A DNA stretch of 42,025 nucleotides from DATIUV01 sp049322755 (lineage in GTDB: Bacteria > Pseudomonadota > Gammaproteobacteria > Burkholderiales > UBA6910), in contig JBMOQX010000060.1 in the NCBI GenBank assembly GCA_049322755.1, forward strand, positions 1-42,025. The letters run 5' to 3'. Below the pieces are notes generated by a model, which was not told the origin of the DNA, did not search any database, and saw nothing but the letters and a program-made list of their open reading frames with translations. Positions within the stretch are counted from its first letter, which is position 1; the number at the start of each line of letters is the position of its first letter. Positions 22,211 to 30,179 of this stretch are shown here, piece after piece. The position numbers and the translations under genes were made by a program.

Positions 22211-23163
22211 AGGCCAACTCGGTCGAGTTCGCGTTCACGCCGGCGGACAACCAGCGCCTGGCCAACCTGTGCGGCGCGCTGGACGAGAACCTGCGCCAGA
22301 TCGAGAACGCCCTCGACGTCGCCATCGCCCGCCGCGGCGAGAGCTTCCGCGTCTCCGGCGCCCCGGAGCGCACCGGCCTGGCGTCGCGGGCATTGAAGTC
22401 GTTCTACGACCAGGCCAGCCATCACCTTTCCGCGGAGGACATCCAGCTGGGCCTGGTGGAAGTGATGAATCCGGCGCCGGCGGCGGCGCAGGGTCTGGAG
22501 TCCCCGCCGCTGGTCACCCGCCGCGCCGACCTGCACGGGCGCACGCCGCGCCAGGTGCAGTACCTGAACCAGATCCTCGATCACGACGTCACCTTCAGCA
22601 TCGGCCCGGCGGGCACCGGCAAGACCTACCTGGCGGTGGCGTGCGCGGTGGACGCGCTGGAGCGCGACCGGGTGAAGCGCATCGTGCTCACGCGGCCGGC
22701 GGTGGAGGCAGGCGAGCGGCTCGGCTTCCTGCCGGGCGACATGGCGCAGAAGGTGGACCCTTACCTGCGCCCGCTCTATGACGCGCTCTACGAGCTGATG
22801 GGCTACGACCGCGTCGCCAAGCTGTTCGAGCGCGGCGCCATCGAGATCGCGCCGCTGGCGTTCATGCGCGGGCGCACGCTCAACCATTCCTTCATCATTC
22901 TCGACGAGGCCCAGAACACCACGCCCGAGCAGATGAAGATGTTCCTCACCCGCATCGGCTTCGCCAGCAAGGCGGTGGTGACCGGCGACGTCACCCAGAT
23001 CGACCTTGGCAAGGGCCAGAAGAGCGGTCTGGTGGAGGCGCGGGAGGTGCTCTCCGACGTGCGCGGCATCGCGTTCACCTTCTTCCAGGCCGAGGACGTG
23101 GTGCGCCACCCGCTGGTCCAGCGTATCGTCAACGCCTACGACGAGTATGGCCAGCGCGGCTAG
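22207..23163 (+). CDS. ybeZ: PhoH-like ATPase (YbeZ)
   Basis: A 318-residue PhoH-family P-loop ATPase, thought to assist YbeY in RNA and ribosome quality control. The Walker A is GPAGTGKT (133-140) and the Walker B region FIILDEAQN; the conserved VTGDVTQIDL segment is present. The start is TTG 22207, which overlaps the miaB stop (TTGA) and matches the family N-terminus; an upstream extension lies in another frame of miaB. It overlaps ybeY by 17 bases. Confidence 0.93.
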   Translation: MKANSVEFAFTPADNQRLANLCGALDENLRQIENALDVAIARRGESFRVSGAPERTGLASRALKSFYDQASHHLSAEDIQLGLVEVMNPAPAAAQGLESPPLVTRRADLHGRTPRQVQYLNQILDHDVTFSIGPAGTGKTYLAVACAVDALERDRVKRIVLTRPAVEAGERLGFLPGDMAQKVDPYLRPLYDALYELMGYDRVAKLFERGAIEIAPLAFMRGRTLNHSFIILDEAQNTTPEQMKMFLTRIGFASKAVVTGDVTQIDLGKGQKSGLVEAREVLSDVRGIAFTFFQAEDVVRHPLVQRIVNAYDEYGQRG

Positions 23164-23686
23164 CCGGCGGCCGCGCTTTCGTCTCGCGGTCCAGTACGCC
23201 ACCGGCGCCGCCGGCGTTCCGGGGCGCGGCCAGTTCCGGCGCTGGGTCGCCGGCGCGCTGAAGCGCGCGGCGGAGATCACCATCCGCGTGGTGGACGAGC
23301 CCGAGGGTCGCGAACTCAACCGCGCCTATCGCCGCAAGGATTACGCGACCAACGTGCTGACTTTCGCCTACCGCAACGGCCGGGCGCTGGCGGGAGACCT
23401 GGTGCTGTGCGCGCCGGTGGTGGAACGCGAGGCCCGCGCCCGGTCCAAGGCGCTGCGCGACCATTACGCCCACCTCACGGTGCACGGGGTGCTGCACCTG
23501 CAGGGCTACGACCATGAAGCCGACGCCGACGCCGGCGTGATGGAAGCGCTGGAGACGCGAATCCTGCGGCGCTTCCGCATCGCCGACCCGTACGCTGCCG
23601 GCGCCGGCGGCCAGATCCGGGGGAAACCACGCAAACCATGGACGACAACGACAAGCCGTCATGGCTCGAGCGCCTCGGGGCGCTGA
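23147..23686 (+). CDS. ybeY: Endoribonuclease YbeY, 16S rRNA maturation
   Basis: A 179-residue zinc-dependent RNase that processes the 3' end of 16S rRNA and takes part in ribosome quality control. The metal site is HGVLHLQGYDH, with H113, H117 and H123. The segment YRRKDYATNVLTFAYR is the family signature. It is longer than the usual 150-160 residues: the last 16 codons run over the start of corC in another frame, and this tail (PWTTTTSRHGSSASGR) has no family character. That points to loss of an earlier stop. Confidence 0.94.
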   Translation: MASAASRRPRFRLAVQYATGAAGVPGRGQFRRWVAGALKRAAEITIRVVDEPEGRELNRAYRRKDYATNVLTFAYRNGRALAGDLVLCAPVVEREARARSKALRDHYAHLTVHGVLHLQGYDHEADADAGVMEALETRILRRFRIADPYAAGAGGQIRGKPRKPWTTTTSRHGSSASGR

Positions 23687-24465
23687 TCCTGCGCGAGCCC
23701 GAGGACCGCGAGCAGCTGGTGCAGCTGCTGCACTCGGCGTATCGCCGCGATCTGCTGGACGCCGACGCGCTGTCCATGATCGAGGGCGTGATCCAGGTCT
23801 CGGAGATGCCGGTGCGCGACATCATGATCCCCCGCTCGCAGATGCAGATGGTGGACATCGACCGCACGCTGGCGGAGATGACCGCGATCGCCATCGAGAC
23901 CGCCCACTCGCGCTTCCCGGTGTACGACGGCAACCGCGACAACGTGATCGGCATCCTGCTGGCGAAGGACCTGCTGCGCCTGCACGCGGGCGAGGAGACC
24001 GGCGTGCGTTCCATGCTGCGCCCGGCGGTGTTCATTCCGGAGTCCAAGCGGCTCAACGTGCTGCTCAAGGATTTCCGCTCCAACCGCAACCACATGGCCA
24101 TCGTGGTGGACGAGTACGGCGGCGTCGCCGGGCTGGTGACGATCGAGGACGTGCTGGAGCAGATCGTCGGCGAGATCGAGGACGAGTACGACTTCGACGA
24201 AGTCGGCGACAACATCATCCTCGACAAGGACGGGCGCTTCCGGGTGAAGGCCACCACCGAGATCGACGATTTCAACGCCGCGGTCGGGTGCGCGTTCAGC
24301 GACGAGGAGTTCGACACCGTCGGCGGGCTGGTGCTGTCGCTGTTCGGGCGGCTGCCCAAGCGCGGCGAGACCATCGTCGCCGACGGCATCCGCTTCCAGG
24401 TGCTGCGGGCCGACAGCCGGCGGCTGCACGCGCTGCTGGTCGAGAAGCTCGCCCCCGCGGAATGA
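23638..24465 (+). CDS. corC: CorC/HlyC-family CBS-domain protein (YbeX)
   Basis: A 275-residue cytoplasmic protein with two CBS domains (about 65-190, including VRDIMIPRSQMQMVDID and the HMAIVVDEYGGVAGLVTIED signature) and a C-terminal transporter-associated domain. CorC proteins are linked to magnesium/cobalt efflux, and YbeX to ribosome function together with YbeY. ATG 23638 starts at MDDNDKPSWLERL. The gene overlaps ybeY by 49 bases and lnt by 4 bases. Confidence 0.95.
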   Translation: MDDNDKPSWLERLGALILREPEDREQLVQLLHSAYRRDLLDADALSMIEGVIQVSEMPVRDIMIPRSQMQMVDIDRTLAEMTAIAIETAHSRFPVYDGNRDNVIGILLAKDLLRLHAGEETGVRSMLRPAVFIPESKRLNVLLKDFRSNRNHMAIVVDEYGGVAGLVTIEDVLEQIVGEIEDEYDFDEVGDNIILDKDGRFRVKATTEIDDFNAAVGCAFSDEEFDTVGGLVLSLFGRLPKRGETIVADGIRFQVLRADSRRLHALLVEKLAPAE

Positions 24466-26039
24466 ACCCCGCCGCCGCGTGGTCCCCGGGCCGCAGGCGG
24501 GACGGCCGGCCGCGCGGCCGGCGGCTGCATTTCCTGCTGGCGGCCGTCCTTGGGGCGCTGACGGTCCTGGGTTTCGCGCCCTTCTACCAGCCCTGGATCG
24601 CCTTGCTGTGCCTCGCGGCGCTGTTCAGCCTGTGGGCGGCGGTGTCAACGCCGCGCCAGGCCGCCGCCGTCGGTTTCGCTTTCGGCCTCGGCCTGTTCGG
24701 GGCGGGCGTGAGCTGGGTCTACATCAGCCTGCACGCGTTCGGCGGCATGCCGGTGGCGCTGGCGGTGATCGCCACCGCCGGGTTCTGCGCGCTGCTGGGG
24801 CTGTTTCCGGCGCTGCTCGGTTTCCTGCAGGCGGCAGTCCCGGTGGGCCCGGCCCTGCGTTTCACCTTGCTGGTGCCCGGCCTGTGGGTGGTGCTGGAGT
24901 GGGTGCGCAGCTGGCTGTTCACCGGCTTTCCGTGGCTGGCGTTGGGCTATTCGCAGGTGCCGGATTCGCCGCTGGCGGCGCTGTTGCCGGTGCTGGGCGT
25001 GTATGGGGCCAGCCTGGCCGCGGCGACACTGTCCGGCTGCGCGGCGACGGTGATGCTGGCGCTGGCGGGTCCGCTGCGCATCGGACTTCCGGGAACTGCG
25101 GGAGCCGTGATCGTGGCCGCGGCGGTTCTCGGCGGCGCGTTGTGGTCGGCGCAACTCAGCTTCACGACGCCGTCCGGCCCGCCGGTGGCGGTGAGCCTGC
25201 TGCAGGGCAACGTGCCGCAGGAGATGAAGTGGCGGCCGGAGCGGGCCCGGGAAACGCTGGAGCGCTATCTGGGCCTGGCGCGACGGGCCCGGGGCAAGCT
25301 GGTGATCCTCCCGGAGACGGCGCTGCCGGTGTACCTGGGCAGCATTCCCGACGAGTATTGGGACGCCCTCACCGAGGGCGTGCGGGCGCGGGGCGGCGAC
25401 GTTCTGGTGGGCGTGCCCGAGCGCGGCCCCGGCGCGTCCGAGTACTTCAACAGCGCCGTCAGCCGCGGCGCGTCGCCGCCGCAGATCTACCGAAAGGTGC
25501 ACCTGGTGCCTTTCGGCGAGTTCATTCCGCCGGGGTTCGGCTGGGTCAACTCGATCCTGAAGATTCCGCTGTCGGATTTCTCGCGCGGCGCGGCTTTCCA
25601 GCAGCCGCTGGCCATTGCCGGCGAGCGCGTCGCGGTCAACATCTGTTACGAGGACGCCTTCGGCGAGGAGATCATCCGCCAGCTGCCGGACGCGACGCTG
25701 CTGGCGAACGTCACCAACGTCGCGTGGTTCGGCGACTCGCTGGCGCTGTCGCAGCACCTGCAGATCTCGCAGGCGCGGGCGCTGGAAACCGGGCGCACCA
25801 TGCTGCGCACCACCAACACCGGCGTCACCGCGCTCATCGGGCCCGACGGAAGAGTCCGCGCCAGCCTGCCCAAGCACACCACCGGCGTGCTGGAAGCCCG
25901 GGCCCAGGGCTACCAGGGCGAAACACCCTACGTCCGATGGGGAAACGCCGCGGTCTTGGGACTCGCGGTGGCACTGATCGCGTTTCCCCTGCTGGTGCGC
26001 CCCCGCTCCCCCACCGGCGGCGCCCGGCAGTACCCTTGA
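24462..26039 (+). CDS. lnt: Apolipoprotein N-acyltransferase
   Basis: A 525-residue inner-membrane enzyme that adds the third acyl chain to lipoproteins in Gram-negative bacteria. The N-terminal half has several transmembrane helices (from about residue 22 to 230). The nitrilase-like periplasmic domain carries the catalytic triad E285 (VILPETALP), K345 (YRKVHLVPFGE) and C395 (NICYEDAFG). The start ATG 24462 overlaps the corC stop. The stop codon lies inside an FNR-like dyad that serves the next gene. Confidence 0.97.
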   Translation: MNPAAAWSPGRRRDGRPRGRRLHFLLAAVLGALTVLGFAPFYQPWIALLCLAALFSLWAAVSTPRQAAAVGFAFGLGLFGAGVSWVYISLHAFGGMPVALAVIATAGFCALLGLFPALLGFLQAAVPVGPALRFTLLVPGLWVVLEWVRSWLFTGFPWLALGYSQVPDSPLAALLPVLGVYGASLAAATLSGCAATVMLALAGPLRIGLPGTAGAVIVAAAVLGGALWSAQLSFTTPSGPPVAVSLLQGNVPQEMKWRPERARETLERYLGLARRARGKLVILPETALPVYLGSIPDEYWDALTEGVRARGGDVLVGVPERGPGASEYFNSAVSRGASPPQIYRKVHLVPFGEFIPPGFGWVNSILKIPLSDFSRGAAFQQPLAIAGERVAVNICYEDAFGEEIIRQLPDATLLANVTNVAWFGDSLALSQHLQISQARALETGRTMLRTTNTGVTALIGPDGRVRASLPKHTTGVLEARAQGYQGETPYVRWGNAAVLGLAVALIAFPLLVRPRSPTGGARQYP

Positions 26040-26077
26040 CCTAGGTCAAAACGGGAGCATAAGGTTTCTCTAATAAT
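26036..26077 (+). promoter_or_regulatory. Class II FNR/CRP-family promoter of the rhodanese gene
   Basis: TTGACCTAGGTCAA (26036-26049) is a perfect FNR/DNR-type dyad. A strong -10, TAATAAT (26071-26077), lies about 31 bases from its centre, so the dyad would be centred near -41.5. This is the classic activator position for anaerobic induction. The dyad overlaps the lnt stop codon. Confidence 0.72.
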
Positions 26078-26136
26078 TGGGTCGTTCTCGCCGGGCCGCA
26101 TTCGGGCGAGGAGTTCACTTTGAAAGGAGGCTCGAG

Positions 26137-27147
26137 ATGCTCAGCAAACTGATGCGCAGTGCCGTTGCCGGCGCGGCGCTGTTGATGGCGGGGTCGCCGC
26201 TCTTTGCGAGCGATATCGTCGACACCGCCTACGTGGCCGAGGCGTCGAAGCGCGGCGCCATCATCTGGGACCTGCGCGGTGCGGGCGACTACAGGAAGGG
26301 ACACATTCCCGGCGCGGTCAACATCGGTAACGCCGCCGACGTGTTGCGCAACCCCAACACCGAGGACTTCCTGCCGACACCGCAGATCGAGAAGATCCTG
26401 AACGAGGCCGGCATCGACCTCGGCAAGGAAGTCATCGTCTACGACCGCAAGGGCAGCCCGTTCGCCCACTGGGGCCTCACCGCCGTGCGCTATTTCGGCG
26501 GCACGAACGGCAAAGTCTACCACGGCGGCCTCGACGACTGGATCGCCAACAAGCTGCCGGTTTCCACCGAGCCCACCAGGCTGGCGCCGGTGAAGCAGAC
26601 GCTCACCGTGGCGCCCGGGGTGCAGGTGAACATGGACGACGTGCTGAAGGCGCTCAACAATCCCAGCGTGCAGATCGTCGACGTGCGCACGCCCAAGGAG
26701 TACTCGGGCGACGACATCCGCGCGCTGCGCGGCGGCCATGTGCCCGGCGCCGTCAACATTCCCTATGAGCAGAACTGGGTCGATCCCGCCACCGGCCAGA
26801 AGCTGGCGAAGAAAGAGGTCAAGAGCCGCGACGGCATGGCACTCAAGCCCAAGGACGACCTGGCCAAGCTCTACGCCAAGCTGGATCCCAACAAGGAGAC
26901 CATCGTCATGTGCCAGAGCGGCGTGCGCGCCTCGCAGACCACCAACGTGCTGCGCGAGCTCGGGTTCAAGAACGTCAAGGTGTTCGAGGAGTCCTGGCTC
27001 GGCTACGGCAACCGCCTCGACGCCCCGGCGCAGAGCGTGCAGTTCGTGAACGTCGGCGCACTGAAGGGCAAGATCGCAAGCCTGGAATCCGACGTGGCGG
27101 ACCTGGAAGCCCAGGTGGAAGAACTGCAAAAGGCTCTGAAGAAATAA
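26137..27147 (+). CDS. Periplasmic tandem-rhodanese sulfurtransferase with C-terminal coiled coil
   Basis: A 336-residue exported protein (signal peptide about residues 1-25, SPLFA|SD). Two rhodanese domains follow. The first (about 28-145) has no active-site cysteine: the loop reads VYDRKGSP. The second (about 163-292) has the catalytic C259 in VMCQSGVRASQT. The last 28 residues, KGKIASLESDVADLEAQVEE and LQKALKK, form a heptad coiled coil, probably for oligomerisation or docking. It should transfer sulfane sulfur, for example from thiosulfate, in the periplasm. ATG 26137 has AAAGGAGG upstream. It is a single-gene unit with an FNR-like promoter and a strong terminator. Being near a sulfur-type molybdoenzyme operon, it may feed or use its products. 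Confidence 0.92.
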   Translation: MLSKLMRSAVAGAALLMAGSPLFASDIVDTAYVAEASKRGAIIWDLRGAGDYRKGHIPGAVNIGNAADVLRNPNTEDFLPTPQIEKILNEAGIDLGKEVIVYDRKGSPFAHWGLTAVRYFGGTNGKVYHGGLDDWIANKLPVSTEPTRLAPVKQTLTVAPGVQVNMDDVLKALNNPSVQIVDVRTPKEYSGDDIRALRGGHVPGAVNIPYEQNWVDPATGQKLAKKEVKSRDGMALKPKDDLAKLYAKLDPNKETIVMCQSGVRASQTTNVLRELGFKNVKVFEESWLGYGNRLDAPAQSVQFVNVGALKGKIASLESDVADLEAQVEELQKALKK

Positions 27148-27170
27148 CCTTCTTTCCTCCTCCAGAGGCG

Positions 27171-27195
27171 GGGCGCCTGCAGGCGCCCTTTTTTT
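27171..27195 (+). terminator. Rho-independent terminator of the rhodanese gene
   Basis: GGGCGCC, loop TGCA and GGCGCCC (27171-27188) are followed by seven T residues. It lies 23 bases after the stop codon. Confidence 0.95.
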
Positions 27196-27290
27196 GCGTC
27201 CGGACGGGGCAGGGCCCGCGATGCAGATCGGCGGCGTCTCCAGGATTCTCCCCGTCGCTCCCGCTGATCCATCGCGCCTTTATAAGAGAT

Positions 27291-27319
27291 CGGTGTCTCT
27301 GCGTCTCGGTGGTTAGAAC
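27291..27319. repeat. Solo copy of the cassette B repeat arm
   Basis: The complement reads CACCGAGACGCAGAGA (27311-27296), matching the cassette B arm core CACAGAGACGCAGAG plus one base at 15 of 16 positions. The adjacent GGTGGTTAG resembles the GTGGTTCAA edge of that arm. No GxxExxY gene and no second arm is nearby, so it is a remnant or an empty site. Confidence 0.6.
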
Positions 27320-27359
27320 AACGGGTCGAATACGGGGCGAATTCCGGCCACCGGCAAAG

Positions 27360-27385
27360 AAAAAGCGGGCCGGATGCCGACCCGC
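27360..27385 (-). terminator. Terminator of the Lys/Glu-rich peptide gene
   Basis: On the minus strand GCGGGTCGG, loop CAT and CCGGCCCGC form a 9-bp stem followed by five T residues. It lies 31 bases after the stop codon. Confidence 0.88.
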
Positions 27386-27416
27386 TCTCGGAACTGCCGT
27401 CAGGCGCTGACGGCGC

Positions 27417-27581
27417 TCAGCCGCAGCCGCCTTTTTTCTTCTTCTCTTTTTTCTTTTCGCCGTCCTTCTTGTCGTCGGCCTTCATTTCCTTCTTCTCTTC
27501 CTTCTTTTCCTCGGCGGCGATGGCCGAGACGTGGGTCAGGGCAAACAGGCCCGCGAACAGGGCTGCCAGAAGCTTTTTCAT
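27417..27581 (-). CDS. Secreted Lys/Glu-rich 54-residue peptide with Gly-Gly-Cys-Gly tail
   Basis: A short gene with full expression signals: AGGAG before ATG 27581 and a strong terminator after the stop. The signal peptide is about residues 1-23 (MKKLLAALFAGLFALTHVSA, then IAA). The mature 31 residues are nearly all Lys, Glu, Asp and Gly and end KKKKGGCG. The single cysteine close to the C-terminus could bind metal or persulfide, form a dimer or be a modification site. It lies between the rhodanese gene and the YeeE/YedE transporter, so a link to periplasmic sulfur handling is possible but unproven. No named family is recognised. Confidence 0.75.
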   Translation of the reverse strand: MKKLLAALFAGLFALTHVSAIAAEEKKEEKKEMKADDKKDGEKKKEKKKKGGCG

Positions 27582-27944
27582 GCTCCTACACTCCTCGAAA
27601 CGATTTGGGGGATTTCCGTGCGTGAATGCGCACGAGAATCATCTTCCCCATAACCGGACCCGAGCGTCAAGGGAAAACCTCGCTCGCGCGACAATTGTCG
27701 CCCGCAGGTCAACACACCGCATCGTCGGAATGGAAACGGCGTTACCAGGCCCGCACGGCGGCCGCGACGCCGCCGGCGAAGGGGCGAATCCCACCCGGGG
27801 ATGGAAGCGGCAGCGCGAGCGATGAAAAAGGACTTGCCAGATCGGAAGCTTCCGCGTTCCCACGTGCCGGACGCGGGGCCCGCCCCGGGCGGAGCGCCGG
27901 GCCTGCGGGCGGGGGCGTACGGTGGCGCGACCCGCCGCGCGGCG
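27582..27944. other. Intergenic stretch without a recognisable gene
   Basis: These 363 bases lie between the Lys/Glu-rich peptide gene and the end of the YeeE/YedE genes. Short open frames here lack ribosome sites and any family resemblance. I see no RNA gene, repeat or clear terminator. Confidence 0.6.
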
Positions 27945-28553
27945 CTACCGCACGGCAGGGTTCAGGCAGGCGAAACGCCGTTCGAGGACACTGATGCCCC
28001 AGGCGGTGAGCGCCCAGATCGCCAGGAACGCCAGCACCCACCACCCCATGCCGATGCCGGTGACGCCGGGCAGCGTCAGATCGCCCTGGCTGTTGTCGCG
28101 GATCCACACGTCCAGTCCCGGCAGGAGCTCGGCGTAGGCGATGAGACCCGTCACCAGGCCGAGCGCGAACACCAGCGCGTCGAGCCGGCCGGTGGCGATG
28201 CCCGCCACCGACGTGCCGGGGCAGTACCCGCCCACCACGAAACCGACGCCGAACAGCAGCCCGCCGGCGATCTGGGCCACCGCGTTGGTGGGGGTGACCC
28301 ACAGTTCGGACAGGTCGAGCCAGCCCGCTGCCGAGAGCAGGAACAGCCCGGCGAGGGTGGTGACGATGGCAGTGAACATGACCTTCAGCACGGCCATGTC
28401 GTAGAAATAGAACACCGCGGTGAGCTTGCGCGCGCCGCCGAAGCCCGCGCGCTCCAGGAGGAAGCCGAAACCGATCCCGATGGCGAAGGCGATCGCCATG
28501 TCGTTTTCCGCGCTCCAGTCCGCGGCGAGATAGAGCGGCAGGGTCATGTCCAT
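27945..28553 (-). CDS. YeeE/YedE-family sulfur transporter, second half-type subunit
   Basis: A 202-residue polytopic membrane protein with about five hydrophobic spans. Motifs are GFLLERAGFGGARK near the N-terminus and VGGYCPGTSVAG, whose cysteine is conserved in the family (TsuA-type proteins import thiosulfate or related sulfur species through cysteine relays). In many bacteria the two halves are fused in one protein of about 350-400 residues; here they are separate genes overlapping by 10 bases. It is the last gene of the molybdoenzyme operon. Confidence 0.9.
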   Translation of the reverse strand: MDMTLPLYLAADWSAENDMAIAFAIGIGFGFLLERAGFGGARKLTAVFYFYDMAVLKVMFTAIVTTLAGLFLLSAAGWLDLSELWVTPTNAVAQIAGGLLFGVGFVVGGYCPGTSVAGIATGRLDALVFALGLVTGLIAYAELLPGLDVWIRDNSQGDLTLPGVTGIGMGWWVLAFLAIWALTAWGISVLERRFACLNPAVR

Positions 28554-29119
28554 AGCTTGCGCACCAGGTAAGCGGTGAGGTAACCGGAGGCGAAGACCGC
28601 CACCATGAACAGCAGGCTGCCGACGTTCAGTACCGCGCCGCCGGAGAGCGCCTGGCCGCTGGTGCAGCCCTTGGCCAGCTTGGCGGCCACCGCGACCAGC
28701 GCGCCGCCGACGAAGGCTAAAGACAGGCGCACCGGCATGGAAACACGGGGCCCCTTCTCCACCGTCAGGCCGATGCGGCGACCCAGCGCCCCGGAAACCA
28801 GGGCGCCGACAAAGGCACCGGCCACCAGTAATACCAGGAACGCCTTCAGCGGCTCGCCGTCCTCCAGGTAATACCAGTAAACCGGATTTTCCCTGGCGTG
28901 CTCGGGCGCCACGGCCTGCACCGCGACCGCGGTCACCGACGAGAACGCGCCGGTGGAACCGAGTCCCTGACCGACGAGGACATAGGACGCCAGCAGCACC
29001 AGGCCCAGCATCACGCCCACCAGGTAGGGATTCCAGAGCGGCCGGGCGCCCGCCCTTGGTCCCGCAGCGGCGGCCGCCAGCGCGGCCCGCTTCTCCGGAT
29101 TGGGACTGACGGCCGCCAT
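28544..29119 (-). CDS. YeeE/YedE-family sulfur transporter, first half-type subunit
   Basis: A 191-residue membrane protein. Hydrophobic spans occur at about 33-52, 90-112, 130-148 and 160-187, with the conserved KLAKGCTSGQALSGGAVLN motif; its cysteine is the second relay residue of the family. A cytoplasmic N-terminal tail of about 30 residues is Ala-rich. It overlaps its partner gene by 10 bases and starts directly after the NrfD-type subunit stop. Together with that partner it probably moves thiosulfate, sulfite or sulfide-level sulfur across the inner membrane for the reductase complex encoded upstream. Confidence 0.9.
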   Translation of the reverse strand: MAAVSPNPEKRAALAAAAAGPRAGARPLWNPYLVGVMLGLVLLASYVLVGQGLGSTGAFSSVTAVAVQAVAPEHARENPVYWYYLEDGEPLKAFLVLLVAGAFVGALVSGALGRRIGLTVEKGPRVSMPVRLSLAFVGGALVAVAAKLAKGCTSGQALSGGAVLNVGSLLFMVAVFASGYLTAYLVRKLWT

Positions 29120-29120
29120 G

Positions 29121-30167
29121 TCAGAACCCCGCCGTCTGCACGAAGGTGCTGTACTGCCCGGCGTTCACCATCACCCAGCGCAGCGCGAAGCCCCCGGCCA
29201 GGACCAGCACCGCGGGAATCACGGTATGCGGGATCCAGTGATTCAGCTCCAGCCATTGCCACACCAGCGGCAGCAGGATCCCCGCGCCCACCACGCCGCC
29301 CCAGAACACCGGCGCGAACTGGCCGGTGGTGAGCAGCCGGGCCGCGGCGATGTGGGACTCGGTCGACGTCACGAGGCCGATCAACAACAGCCCGATCAAT
29401 ACCAGCTCGATCGTCAGGAACACCAGGTCGACGCGGATCACCTGGTTGACCGTGCCTTTTTCCGGATACGCCGGTCCCAGCGTGAGCACCATGGACGCCA
29501 GGGCCCCGCCAATCAGCCCCTTGGGCGCGGGCCGCCCGGGAAACACCGCCGAGGCCAGGTGGACCATTGCCGCTGCAGCCGACAGGCCGGAGAACAGGAA
29601 CAGCGGGCCGAGAATGGCGCTGTTCCACAGCGGCCGCGCCACCATGGTGTTGAGCAGGATGCCGGTGTAGATGCCGAGTCCGACGCCCAGGACGATGTTG
29701 ATTCCCGCCAGCGCCCGCAACAGGCCCGGGTGCGCCAGCATGCCGTCGGAGATGCGCCTGAGCTGCGGCACCTGCGCGCCGAGCCACGGCCACGCCTGGT
29801 CGAGTCGGATCAGCGCGGAAACCAGCAGCACCGGATACACCAGCAGCAGGATCCACGAGCCCCACGACATCGGCGAGAGCGGCTCGAACGCCATGTAGAC
29901 GCGGAACACGTAGAGCTTGTGCGCCAGGTCGAGGAACAGGGCGAGCATGCCGAGGTTGAGCAGCATGAAGCCCAGCAGCGGCGTCTGCAGGCTGAAGAAG
30001 CGGCGGGTGTCTTCGCCGCGCGCCGCGCGCAGCATGTTGAATCCCGCCAGGATCATCATGCCGGCCACCAGGCCGCCGACGAAGAGGTAGACCGGGATCT
30101 CCCAGCCCCAGACGTGGAGGACCGGGTCGACCAGCGGATTGTGGCGCGTGGTGGTGATTTCGATCAT
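29121..30167 (-). CDS. NrfD/PsrC-type membrane subunit of a molybdoenzyme complex
   Basis: A 348-residue inner-membrane protein with about eight or nine hydrophobic helices, without signal peptide. It belongs to the NrfD/PsrC family, which exchanges electrons with the quinone pool. Recognisable stretches are VYLFVGGLVAGMMILAGFNM near the N-terminus and GIYTGILLNTMVARPLWNSA, the usual quinone-site helix. It lies 12 bases after the iron-sulfur subunit gene. It anchors the periplasmic complex and sets whether it reduces a sulfur compound with quinol or the reverse. Confidence 0.93.
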   Translation of the reverse strand: MIEITTTRHNPLVDPVLHVWGWEIPVYLFVGGLVAGMMILAGFNMLRAARGEDTRRFFSLQTPLLGFMLLNLGMLALFLDLAHKLYVFRVYMAFEPLSPMSWGSWILLLVYPVLLVSALIRLDQAWPWLGAQVPQLRRISDGMLAHPGLLRALAGINIVLGVGLGIYTGILLNTMVARPLWNSAILGPLFLFSGLSAAAAMVHLASAVFPGRPAPKGLIGGALASMVLTLGPAYPEKGTVNQVIRVDLVFLTIELVLIGLLLIGLVTSTESHIAAARLLTTGQFAPVFWGGVVGAGILLPLVWQWLELNHWIPHTVIPAVLVLAGGFALRWVMVNAGQYSTFVQTAGF

Positions 30168-30179
30168 GGTCGTCGCTCC

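Noticed and set aside
23661..24461. Open frame in phase with lnt across corC
   Set aside because: It is the shadow of corC in another frame; Lnt homology starts at the ATG overlapping the corC stop.
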